From Tulasnella sp. 424 (taxonomy: Eukaryota; Basidiomycota; Agaricomycetes; Cantharellales; Tulasnellaceae): a DNA stretch of 64,000 nucleotides. The stretch's first letter is position 1; every line of letters begins with the position of its first letter. Position numbers and translations under genes: made by a program. The stretch spans positions 124,001 through 188,000 of the forward strand of contig WSUB01000021.1 in NCBI GenBank assembly GCA_019633425.1, in the 5' to 3' direction. Positions 1 to 10,921 of this stretch are shown here, in pieces. The notes below the pieces were generated by a model. It was not told the origin of the DNA, did not search any database, and saw only the letters and a list, made by a program, of their open reading frames with translations.

Positions 1-588
1 CAACAGTTGCGTCGGGCAATTGGCTAGGAAAAGGGCAAGGAACTGTAGGTACCACGTTGATATCCGCTGGGCTAGCACGAGCATGGTTCCATTAAGCCGA
101 GGTAACCCAGCCAACTTCTACAAGACCCACCAAGTGAACTTTTCGTCTTGATCTTCATCACCTGTGCCGTACTCCTCTGCTTTAGATGAAGAAGGTTGGG
201 GGAAGGGTGTGGGTGGATTGGTCGAGCCGTTATGAGCGGACACAGGGGGAGGAGGAAGAAAAGCGAAAGGAGGTCGCGAAGATGCCGTCGGTGAGACCAT
301 GCTGGATCCCTGGCTTGCGGGCGATACCGCTGTTCGACGATCATTCAGCGAATGTACAGGAATGGGACCGGCTCCAGAAATAGGCGTCGCGATCAACGAA
401 GAGTATGGCGTTGATAGGGTTCCAGAACTGGAGGTTTCGTTGGGCCTTGCGCCAAGTTCAAGATCCAGTTCCGACGTATCGGGCAGCTCCAGTAGTTGAG
501 GAGTTAGTGGAGCAGCAAAGGAAAAAACATTATACGACGAAGCGGTGCGGGAAGTAAGAGGCGGAGAGCGGCTGGAACGTGACCCCAT
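1..588 (-). CDS. OPT-family oligopeptide transporter, 5' exons only (cut by window edge)
   Basis: This is the N-terminal part of a proton-coupled oligopeptide transporter of the OPT family, running off the left edge. Exon 1 is 588-131, starting at the ATG at 588-586 (MGSRSSRSPP...). A 59-nt intron (130-72, GTGGGT donor) follows, and exon 2 begins at 71. The start was chosen because M1 (10922-14409) starts at the same residue and the two exon 1 products are nearly identical. The segment is a cytoplasmic, Ser/Pro-rich, low-complexity N-terminal tail lacking membrane segments; the transporter core would lie outside the window. A TATA-like box sits at 659-668. Family assignment rests on the full-length paralogues in this window, not on this tail. 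Confidence 0.85.
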
Positions 589-658
589 TCCGCTTCTGCG
601 GGGGACTGCGAGAGCGGTGGGAGGTGCTGAGGATTGGGCCGATGGTGCTCGAGATCCA

Positions 659-668
659 GTATAAGTAG
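659..668 (-). promoter_or_regulatory. TATA-like core box of the left-edge OPT gene
   Basis: CTACTTATAC on the minus strand, about 70 nt before the ATG at 588. The same box occurs at the same distance in all OPT copies that keep their 5' end (27809-27818, 33589-33598, 14480-14489, 63516-63525), which supports a core promoter element. Confidence 0.5.
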
Positions 669-2820
669 CTTTTTCGCAGCCAGCCAGCACGGGCTCCAGA
701 CTATGGTTCCCGTATTATTGCATGATAAGCAGAAGACTCGATGCTTGAACGAGCGTTTGGCACCCATCACGTGCCGGTGGACTCGGTCGGGGAACCCTAT
801 GCCGTGTCGGCCCAGACGAAGACCTCCTGCACGTCCACCAGCTAAATAAGCTAAGATCGAAATACATAGTTGGTACATTACCCTGAGCTCGAAGCCGAAA
901 TAATGCTCAGGTTCTGCATGGATCGTCACTAAAGGAAACCCGTCGCCGACGCAACGTCCTGCGGGAGCGGAGCTCGGGCCCCGGTTATTGCGGTCTGATG
1001 ATGAAAGGACAAGTTTGTACTCGATATGGTTGTTGATCGACGATATCGTAGCTGTTGCAACGGTAGTCCTCGGCCGGGGGAATTTAACGATTCATTTCTG
1101 GCGATGATTCCGGCATATCACCCAGCATACAATCGTTCTGCAGATTCTGCGATGGGGTTGAACGCTGGGCCAATCGACATTAGGGTGAACGACGACGATA
1201 TCGATCAACCTCGGACCGTTATAGCTCTCCTTTACCAGCTTCGGTGAGTGGTCTTGGCGACTCCAAGTTCCGACCCGTCTACGGTACATAAGGTCATGAA
1301 CCAGGATGGCTAGAGGACCGTTACTTGCGAATGTGCTCGTACGATTGCATCAATAGCGGGGTTTATAGGTTGGATGGTGTGGCTGTTTTCTCTGAGTCGT
1401 GACTGTTGACAGGTAGAGCAGATCACGCTGCATAAATTTAGGCCGTCGTAGTGTATCTCGGCCATCTCAGACATCATCGATTCTCCTCTTATTTGATACG
1501 GGCCACATCACTCGACATTCGTCGAATACCGATAGTACTAGCGTGCTGTCATATTTCTCTTATATTATCCACACAGGAGAGCTAGCCAGCTAACAACGGC
1601 GGTTGATAGGGAAATACAAATCCTGGAGCAAGGTGGAGCCGATTTTCCCATTTTCTCATTGGCTATTTAATGTTCTGTTCTCTAATTCTCATTGGCCGAA
1701 GCGGAAGTCCATTTCTAATTCACTCGTGGCTGTGGTTTCAAAATTAATGCCCGGTTTCCCTTCCGCACATCTTTCATTATCCGACACCCCATATACCAAT
1801 TGGGTTGCTCGCCAACTCCTATCCACTCGCCTTGTAAAATCAAAACGCCGTTCATCTACCTCCCACGGTTGGTGTGATTCGACAGAGCCGAGAGCCCAAC
1901 GGACGAGATTACCAGTAGTTACACTCCCTAATCATTCTGATGGGCATCCAGTAGTAAATAAACTAGGATACGTGGATCTGAGTATACGCCACGATGATCC
2001 AGCGTCCGTGGTGACAAGCTCTCCTCGCCAATAATGTGTGTGCGATGAAACTCCCCTTATAAACCTTGCTTTGAATCGAAACCCGATCACGACTGAGCTG
2101 TACAGTAGGTTACCTTTCTTGCCGAGGGGCTATGATAGGTTTCACACACGGTCTACTGACTTCGGCGGCGAACTCGATGCCTTCGTCTGGAGGTCGCCCT
2201 CTGTGGGGGATGGAATGATCGGGGCAAACAAGACATAATTACTTACGATCCATCGTCGAGGCATAGCGACGAGCATTAACCCCCTTGTAGCTCTTCTAGC
2301 TACGTTGTAAGTGCCCTCACCATGCCCAAACACCTCGACGTGGGAATTCACGTCGTCTATGCGGGTCTCCCCGTCCTCCGCCTTGCTGATCGAGCAAAGA
2401 ACAGGCGAATGTAACGACCACAACCACAATTATGACGACAATAACGGCAACGATGAGTCGTCGGCAGCAATGACGGCAACGGCAAGCCGGCCAGCCAAGG
2501 TACGACCCCCCCCGGCCCGGGCACCGACGCCCACCGATCGATGACCGGCAGCTACCCCCAACCAACCCAGCCTGTAGCCAACCCCTTCACCCTTAGCTCC
2601 TGGGCGCACCAACCGGCCGCACGCTGGAGCGTTTGATTGGTGTGTTAGGCTCAAATCAGGTGGACTTCAGCTCAAAGCTGAAGCCCGTTTGAGCCCGAGC
2701 CGGCGGCGAAATCCCCTCCTGTCCACAACCTCGGCCGTGCGCCTCTGATCTTATAGGAGGCCCGCTGGGGACTTGGGAACCTGGAAGGATAGTTCTGTAA
2801 ATAATACATCATACATTTAT
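669..2820. repeat. OPT 5' flank, first copy of a duplicated segment
   Basis: This flank is colinear with 14490-16135 upstream of M1, at high identity over most of its length. No gene is supported here; the small open frames are not conserved between the two copies. Between about 1791 and 2738 this copy carries roughly 950 bp missing from the other, where only about a dozen nucleotides lie between the same flanks. That extra part includes a low-complexity purine/pyrimidine-biased stretch at about 2410-2560. Homology stops close to 2820 (matching 16135). Confidence 0.7.
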
Positions 2821-3580
2821 TGTGACGCGTCGCACCCCCAGTGCACAAACTCCGCCAGGCGACCTGCCACGCATCCCAATTCGGTACACGTTAGCCGCCG
2901 AATCTTCAAGAACTTCTGTCACCACACGATTGCTGTACAGCTACTATATACCCCGAAGAAGTATTTGAAGTTTCGGGAAGTAGCTAGTGCCGGCGCATCC
3001 GGAGTATTTCCTACCTCCGGTTGCCTTCAAACCAAGTCCCCGTTCTAATCTCCGCACATTACTTAAGCCCACAAACTTTCACTTCTCGTATTCCCTTACA
3101 TTCTTCCTCTTTCAACAGTTGCCTATGACGGTAACTATATTTGGGGCAATGAGACGAGTCGAGGAGCATTCGTTGTTCCTTTGGCACTGACATCGTCCGT
3201 CCGGCCCCACCCTTACCTTGTTACATCAATGGGACGGGCTATCGAACCATCTGAACGGCACTTTTATCACAACGCTGTTCAGAGGGAGGGAGAATCTTGT
3301 CAACCCTAGCTAACTGTGATGTATGGTATCGCTTTGATGTATGTACATCTTGTCGTTGTGCAGTTGGATCGTTGACGTGCTACTTGGTATTTCGACGTGA
3401 ACTGGTGCAATTCCCGGCGGTCGTGTCCGCGTGCCGAGTCGATCATATGCGCGTGTCAATCGCACGGCGACAGGACGCAAGGGCGAAACAGAGACCATCT
3501 GAGGAGGAAAGCACAATCACCGCGCAGATAGATAAATCGTATAATCATTGGCATTCGAACACGAGCTCGCTCATCAGGCC
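2821..3580. other. intergenic, no gene recognised
   Basis: Short open frames exist on both strands, but none shows a recognisable motif or paralogue support. Those at 3297-3580 partly run antisense to the 3' region of the MYND gene. I see no RNA gene or repeat. Confidence 0.4.
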
Positions 3581-4996
3581 TCACCAAGGAACATCCTGCT
3601 CCGGCACACAATCCAACGCGACGCTCAACTCCCTGTCACCCGTCCTCTTCGCCCAACAATATATCTTCATATTCAAACCGAGTTTAATCCCTTTCTCTTC
3701 CATCACCCTCCTCACCTTACCCCACTTCCCCGTGGCGTCACTCTCTTCTCGCTTGAAGAACGCGTCCAACTCCCGACTCCGGTCGTAGATCATCAACCAC
3801 GGCGTATTGTTATCCTGGATCTTCAGCAAGAACGGCTCCGTGCTGGCTTTCTTCATTGGAGGTATCTTTGCGGTGTTCCTCCCTCCTTGAATGGGGTGTA
3901 AAGTAGGGTGGATGCCGATCGGGTCGCGGGTGCTGAATTTCGTAGGCGGTCGCGACATGTGAGAGAAAGGACCCGACGTGTCGATGGGAAACGTCTCCCA
4001 AGCGGCTCCATCCAGTTTCTTGCACGAGCGTTTATGGGTTTTCCAGTCCTTGGTCTGGCATTCGCGGCCGCAGTAGTAGACCGCTATAGGTCACGAGCCA
4101 GGGATTTTCAAAGTTTTAGGCGATAGGCTTCGCGTTTGCACACAGGGATGGACTCACAAAGACACTGAGAGCACCTTTGCTTCGCTTCACTCGCGCACAC
4201 GACGCAAACGTTGTTCCTCGCGAGCTTCCCGGTCTCCGACGCGCCGATACCCCCAACAGGGAGCAAGAACGACAACTTGAGCCCCGGGTCAACCGGAGCG
4301 TAGGAAGGTGGAATCCTTTTGGCGTTCGTTTCCAACACGCGGAGCGCTAGGTATTGAGCTGGTCTGACGAAGAAGTGGGCTTGGATGTCGTCTCGTTGCT
4401 GCTGGTCAGGCCCAAAGTTGAAACCGATCCCCGTTGTGTCGATCGCGTGTCGGAAGTGGACGAGGAGGATGGGGGTACGGTTGTTGATTGCCCGGACCTC
4501 GTGTATCTAGAAAGGAGTGATTCCACTGGCCATTAATATCATATGCGTGGATAGCCAGAACTCGCCCTCTGACCTTGATGAGCACCGCCGATTCTGTAGC
4601 CCCGTCAACAAGGAGAATCCCACCCCTCCCCGCATCATACGCTTCTCCCAGAAGATTAAGCAAATACTTCCAGGCCACAAACGCATCGCGGGCCTTAGGG
4701 ACGCTATCATCAAAACCACCCATGAACGCGCTCCTGGCACTTTCAACGGCATCTTTCCAAGACGTCCTGTCCACCGTGAACTGAACCGTTCCATCGCTCC
4801 TACTCCATTTGGCCAGACTAGCGACGTCGAGTTCGTTTTTCTTGGCCGGTATGAAGGTATGGATGTATTGAGCCGCGTCGATCGCCTTTTCCAGGCGTTC
4901 TTGCAAGACTTCGGTGGTCATCGTCGTGTCCGAGGGGAGCTCGACCCCCATAGAGCCTAGAATGTCGAGAAGAGCCTCTTTCGATACTTCCAACAT
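3581..4996 (-). CDS. MYND-type zinc finger protein
   Basis: Three exons read 4996-4574, 4506-4158 and 4083-3581 and give 424 residues in one frame. Intron 1 is 67 nt (GTCAGA...CTAG) and intron 2 is 74 nt (GTGAGT...TATAG). Intron 2 splits a MYND finger at about residues 240-280. The ligands are CVVC and CSQC from exon 2, then YYCGREC and a final H..C (WKTHKRSC) from exon 3, matching C-x2-C...C-x2-C...C-x3-C...H-x3-C. MYND fingers mediate protein-protein contacts. The N-terminal ~140 residues are a helical region I do not recognise; the C-terminal ~150 residues are also unassigned. The start at 4996 (MLEVSKEALL) is the first Met of a helical, conserved-looking segment; an upstream in-frame Met at 5158 would add a Pro/Ser-rich stretch that looks like leader. 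It is not a close relative of the MYND/DUF4470 pair at 38-42.6 kb. Confidence 0.85.
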
Positions 4997-5640
4997 AGTA
5001 GTGGTAGTGAGTGGATGGGATGGTGGATTGGGGGTGACGCTTTGACAAGCGCGGCGAGTGACCGGTTTGGGTTGGTCCCTGAGTGAGCAAAGCGGAGACG
5101 TTGGGATTCTGCCTGGACATTCGTCAACCATCCACTCCCCCGATATACCCACCCCCACTACTTCTCCAACGCCTTCTAGGATCTCGAGAACACCCTCACC
5201 TAACCTAAACTACGTTCTCGAGATAACCAACAGGCAACCGACTCACCCTCGCGGTCATTGACGTCGTCCTCGTCGGTGTTGGACCATTTAGGATAGGCTC
5301 CGGCATCAAAGCACCAACCCCCTATCAGCATCCACGTCAATAGGGCCACTTAACGGCACCATCAATCATCACGTCAGACAGCTGGTTCATATGCGAGCAC
5401 GATGGTCATCATCATACAGGCAGTGGAGGTGGCGAAAATCGGTGGCGAAGGTTTTACAGGAAAGGCAAGTCCGTCGAAGGTCCGAAGCATTTCCCCAGCG
5501 CAAACCGCATGCACGCAATCGTGGCTCTCACTCTCAACCATTCCCCACTCCCGACTGCTGTCTTTCCTTTGGGCTTGTCGACTCTTTATTGCCTGGCTTT
5601 TACGGTCCTCATATTCGATGAGATGAACTTGGTACCGGCT
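4997..5640. other. intergenic, 5' flank of the MYND gene
   Basis: Open frames here lack recognisable motifs. The stretch probably contains the 5' UTR and promoter of the minus-strand MYND gene. No repeat or RNA gene is seen. Confidence 0.4.
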
Positions 5641-6620
5641 TCCAAGGGTTGGATGATCTTTTACCGGTAATCGATCACACCTCAAGCCGTTGTCTATATC
5701 CTTCCCGCCAAGCTGGTCGCCTCAGCTCGCAATGCCTACCGCGCCTCTTCCCTCTACGCTCTCCTCTCCTCTCCGGTGTCTGGCGATTTGTCACCGTCTT
5801 TGTTGACACCCTCGGCGGTCCAAAATCCACTATCTCGAAGTACTCAATGGATGTCTGGGTCCTCTCCGTTCGTTTTCTCTGCTTAACTCTCCACCTTCCT
5901 GGGTCCCTCAACGCATCTGAAAAATGCAATCTCGTCCCTCAAGTTGATTGGGTCTCCATCACGTGATTTCTTGACGACCTATCTCGATACCCTGAAGTCA
6001 GGGTTGCATCCTCCGGATTTGGCAACTCCCACTTACCGCGACCAAATTCCAGCAATACTGGCTGTCCTTTCAAGCTGGAAGACTTGATTTACGAGGTACT
6101 TATACACTACGCCACTCGACCGTGACAATTAGCGGTCATGCTTCAAACCTGAAACGGGGGTGGTCTAGTTCACCTTCCCCTCGACGGAACATGGGTTTCC
6201 TCAGCACCACATCCCTCTACAGCCTGTAAGTATCGATTGCTAGTCCTCTCGAGCGCTTTGGGAGTCGTTTTTGACGATTTTGGCTTATAGAAATCATGTC
6301 TTACAACTCGTCCTCGTCCTCTTCCCGATTTGGTCATTCACCTGCCATTTCTGGTGGCGAAATTCGAGTTTCAACCACACAAGCCATCCGAGACCTTGAT
6401 CCCATCGTCTTCACTCCATGGGCACCTCTCCGAGCGACCAAATTGCCGCTAAGCATCTCATTGGAGACTTGGGGAGGTTCGGTTGTCCAGTCAATATGCT
6501 GGGGAAACCAGCTCGTCATATCAGTGACCTACCAGGGCTTGTGTGCTACTGCGGAAGATGTAAGGACACAGGTTGCTTCGGCCATTCTCAGCGGCTGGAG
6601 CGCTGTCACTGTCTAGCTTG
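5600..6620 (+). other. possible unidentified multi-exon gene or gene relic
   Basis: Several short plus-strand frames look coding-like (Ser/Pro-rich, e.g. at 5700-5880 and 6296-6616). They could be joined by plausible introns such as GTAAGT at about 6229 to TTATAG at about 6294. I could not build one convincing reading frame: in-frame stops interrupt the region (for example near 5880) and no family motif is recognised. It may be a diverged gene with unusual introns, or a relic. Treat as unassigned. Confidence 0.25.
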
Positions 6621-7003
6621 GACACTTCGCCGGTCGAAGTTGGGCGCAAGTCGATGTCTTGGTAGGGTCTTTCCATATCCGTCGAAATTACTCGAAATTC
6701 TAACTTTCCTTCTCTCTGGACACCCCGATCACCAAGCCTCGTTATTCTGCGCATGGATATTGTTGTCTTATTTCTGCATTTGAATTCGTCATAAATTGTA
6801 CTATGTATCACACTTTGTCTATCCGATCCATGACAGGGTAAATCCAGCGATCCCAAAGCCTAACGCCACCACGTTACCCCCTATCTCTAAGCTACGGATC
6901 TTCGACATTTTCAAGGTCCTCGGGCTCCAATTGCAAATAATTTTCTCCGACAATCCTACACGATCTTTGTTAGATGGCCTTCGGTGTTGTAAGACGAGAA
7001 TCC

Positions 7004-9753
7004 TCACTCTTGTCTGAATTCGTAAGAAGCCCCAACCGAGTCGTCTATGTCCTCTGGCAACAACGGCTTGTCGCCATATGTCCAATAGCTCAGCCAACCT
7101 TGGCCGTTCTCATTTGCATATGTGTAAGCGGTTATAGGCTCCGCCTCTGTCCAGGGATCGTTTTGGTAGAATACGCTCCAGCTCGCCGTCTCTGTCACTG
7201 GAAGGTCGGGTCCATTAAGTCGTTCTAGCACATTACACCAGAAAGAACGAACCTAGAATGAGATCTTCGGGCTTGATTCCATGTTCTCGGGCTATGCTCT
7301 TTACGTTGCGTACCCAATAATTCCAGACTTGATCGGGATCGAGGAAGCGCGTGTTCCATTGAGCATTATAACTGTGAAATGGGCGATGGTTCTGAGAAGG
7401 AAGGAAAGTTTTTCTTGAAGATTTTGTCAGAAACGCTGTAATCAGTCGATGTTTGGCGATGAGCTTCAGAGTGCAGGTTACCTCCAGACGTAAGGCGCCA
7501 CTTCGGGAGCCTGAAGGCGTTCCGCGCTGTGGGATCCCTTATGAAAATCCTTCACCTCAAACTCGCCCACTTCGGTTATAATGTTGCCAACTCTGCGGAA
7601 GTGATGTCTGATACCGTCAACCACTGTACGATTTTCCCAGGTGGCCGCGAAAACGCCGATATCGCCAATGGTTAGAGGTTCGGCCGCTGACCAGCTACCC
7701 GGCCATTGTAAATAGCGGCCTTCGCCAGCTCGGTTCCAAAATTGCCGAAGTAACCTTTTAGCTGAAAAAGGATCGCTTAGGACCTTTTTGGAAATGCTCA
7801 GCGTGTTGATGTGATTCCCGATGAGCGCTAGGGCGAGTGGCCGATATCGACGAAGTCGAGGATCATCTACAGGAATTACGAGGGTTCAGAAACCGCCGCA
7901 TACACGGAGTTACGGGAAGAACGGACTGTCTGTAAGGCGCTAGCATAACACGATGTTATTAGCGTCGAAAAAATCTCCGGTGGAATTTATTCTGAAGACC
8001 TACATGCTTCCAACCTTTCGTCAATTCGAACCCACCTATCCTCGCGTCCCAGCTCTCGACCCAGTCATGATCATCAAATTCCAGTGTGTCCGGTGCCACG
8101 ATCACTTTTCCGGTAGAATCTACAGCCGAAAACTTGGTTCGCGGAACTCGTCAGTCGTGCTGTTCGGTGGAGACCGTTTCTCGCCTACTTCTAAAGCAGC
8201 CTGTATCGCGACCCAACCCATCGTAGCATTGTTCCGACGAAGAAATTCACCCGTCTCCTAGATATAAGACTTGATGAGAGCGGAACAAAGGAGAGTATCA
8301 GGGCTTAGTATAATACCCTCAACTGAAGCAGCTGGTTATGGATCCATAGTTAGCATGGGATTACCGGAGTTTCAGCAGGCTACTGACACATTTCCACGCG
8401 ACAACAAGCGATTCTTCTAGTTTATCCGTTTGGATGTAGATGAGGTGCTCTACAAGCGACATAACGGGCACTACGGAGATGGTGTTAGCCCAACTTCCAT
8501 GCGGACCTGGAAGGATACACTTTACGTACGAAACTTGAACGCAATGAAAGCCGGTTTGCCATTCTGGCTGTAGCCCATAATCTGAGGAGTATATGCAGTC
8601 CTTAACGCGCTGTGTCAGTTCCACCTCTCCCTCCCACTATCGAGGGTTATTACATGTTATCCGCCAAAATCTTTAGATCTCGTTCCAAATCCTGCTTTCC
8701 GCGATCCTTGTGATATACCTTTACGGCTCTGATCTCGCCTCGGACCTCTGCTTTGAAAAAGTCTTTCCAAAACGAAGAAACTTGGGGTGGCGTAAACTCG
8801 TCCAATGGCTCGAGTGTGCCGAGGCTGGTATGAAGCAGAGCGACCTAAGTATGATCCAATATGTAAGTTCAAGCTACTGTATTACGATTAGGATGAAAAC
8901 CGACTGCTCCCGCAATTTTTAGGTCATCTTCTGGTACAACGTCCGAAACACGCTGCGTTGTTAAGGAGACTGACAGGTTAACGTCCCGAACAGCATCCTG
9001 CGAAAATCAAGTATGAGTATGCTATGCCCAGAATATAAATCATTAAGAGTGGCGTCAACGAACGTTGAATCCATCCCGAGCAGCAGCCAGCTGTTGGTTA
9101 AATTGAAGGAGGCGTTCTTTCGCGGCCTGTTGAGTGAAGAATTTCATGAGACGGCCACTGGTGGAGTGCTTTGCGATAGAAGGATGTGCGCGTTCGAGAG
9201 TCCTAAATGCAACGGATAATAGGGAGCGGTGAATGGTTGAAAGCAAGAAGCGAAAGATCAGCCAGATATATCAGTGTATCAGGACACACGGTCCAGCAAA
9301 GAGAGTCTCGATGGGTCGGGATTCTACTGACAGGCGGAATCCTTCTAGAGACTCTCTGACTACTCTTGCCGAGCCATCGTTTGGGTCGTCCAAAAATCCT
9401 GGAGGCATCAACGATATAAACCGATCAACGCGTTTTGTGTAGTCAAGGATCGTCTGCAGCAGAACAGCGCAAGTCTCCTCATTGCTTTGCATGCCCTATG
9501 AGCAAGGTTGGACGCGTCACTTTCATCTAAATCAAGACTAGAAAAAGATCCGGGTAGGTGGACTTACGTTGATCCCTTGAATCAACTCTGATGCCACGCC
9601 GAAAAGTGCGCCGCCCAATAAGGGGACCTGAGCTGCCTCCATCAATTTAATTATCTGCTGTAACGCCGCGAGTGCTTCAGGCATCGCATTCTTTAGCTTG
9701 ACTTGAGTATTTTTGTAAGCCAACTTGGCCTCTTTGACTCGCTGACGGGCCAT
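7004..9753 (-). CDS. helical STAND/MLKL-type adaptor protein with kinase-like segment
   Basis: A multi-exon minus-strand gene of about 13 exons and roughly 600 residues, starting at the ATG at 9753 (MARQRVKEAK) and ending at 7004-7006. Introns are short (37-70 nt) and join in one frame, for example GTAGCT...CTTAG near 8870 and GTAGGC...CCAAG near 8180. The N-terminal ~200 residues are a helical bundle (ALFGVASELIQGIN, ...LLQTILDYTKRVDRFI, ...FNQQLAAARDGFN). This resembles the N-terminal adaptor found on many basidiomycete NLR/STAND proteins and related to the MLKL N-terminal domain. A kinase-like N-lobe follows (GEIRAVKVYHKD, then ...YTPQIMGYSQNGKPAFI). No HRD or DFG motif was found, so it may be a pseudokinase. 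The C-terminal ~200 residues (Trp/Tyr-rich, ending YEFRQE) are unrecognised. A role in signalling or heterokaryon/innate-type recognition is inference only. Confidence 0.6.
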
Positions 9754-10921
9754 GACGAAGTGCTTGCTTGCTGCCTTTGTCGGTGGACGTGACGGGTGTG
9801 TATGGGTGGTGGTAGTGAGGTATATTAATGACAGGAGAAGATTCGTACACGAGCGTGGCGTAGCATTGACGAATTAGGCATGTGTATGGCTGAAGCATTC
9901 TATCCTGCGCTTGGTCGAGGTGTGTCAAACAACTGGTCAATGACGACGTCCAGGATATTTCGGTTAGTGAGTTCGTAGAAGACAAACGAGCCGAATGTAC
10001 GCCCATCATTAGAAGCGCCCTTAAGTATGTCGGAAGAATGTGGCGCAATGGAAGGCAACAGATCGCTGAAAAGGAGAAGGTGAGAAATTGGTGGTTCAAC
10101 AGGTCTGCTGTCATTGGTGTGACATCGTGACGGGCCTGTGACCGCATGATCAGAGTTGAGTGGACTTCAGTTTGGGACACGACTGGACGTAAGACTTGTC
10201 ATTTGGAGCAACAAAGCTCCGAACAATGAGGTGCACGTGTCACCTTAAACATGTACTTGGCGGGACCCGAGCCACCGCGCGAGAATCTTGAAGTTGAGCA
10301 CGTCCATTCTCCCCTTGTATGCCATAGGCTCCCTCGCCCGTTTTTTCGTCGGATAACAACCAATTGAACGTACTAGTGTGCTTTTATATGAACGTATATT
10401 GACGCGCACCAGTCGGAGTAGGGATATACAACGAATGGGGGAATACATTTTTGGCAAAACAGCGTAGTAGTGACCGACTCCAGGTAAGCAAGAAAGCGAT
10501 GACTTTACCATAAACAATAAGAAAAGTGAAAAAGAAAAGAAAAGAAAAAGGAAAAAAAAATAGGGCCGAGAATGGAATAGGCTAGAACGGTTGATTTTCA
10601 GAGTCTGCCATCCGTCGCTTGCTCTTCGACGCGCTGTATTTCGCTCTCGATTTACGGGACGCTGTTATCATTGAAGCTCAACTGATTCTCACGGGACCGC
10701 AAGCACGTAGGAATAGAACTTGATATCGGCTTCCAATACATTAGAATTGATAACAAACACAAGCACCGTTGCCGGCCTTCCTGACCTAGCTAGTCACCCT
10801 CATTGCTACTTCGAATACCATAACAGCAGATCGGCTAACCGATGCGTAAATTCGACTATTGACCCATCCTTGAATACTTCGAAGTCGATACGGGAACTTG
10901 TCATCTACATTGTTGGGACTC
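9754..10921. other. intergenic with OPT 3'-flank repeat
   Basis: The left part is 5' flank of the adaptor gene. About 10413-10495 matches a dispersed repeat at about 21110-21190. An A-rich tract lies near 10520-10560. About 10610-10920 resembles the 3' flank of the M2 OPT gene (53690-53935), so it belongs to the duplicated OPT cassette. No gene is supported. Confidence 0.5.

Noticed and set aside
2400..2560. possible CRISPR-like or satellite array in low-complexity sequence
   Set aside because: Only irregular AC/GA-rich sequence without regular repeat units or spacers; CRISPR is not expected in a fungal genome.
3297..3788. 163-codon plus-strand frame
   Set aside because: Its second half is antisense to the well-supported last exon of the MYND gene, and it shows no motif.
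8150..8210. apparent frameshift in the adaptor/kinase-like gene
   Set aside because: A 56-nt intron (GTAGGC donor, CCAAG acceptor, CTGAC branch-like site) restores the frame, so no lesion is needed.
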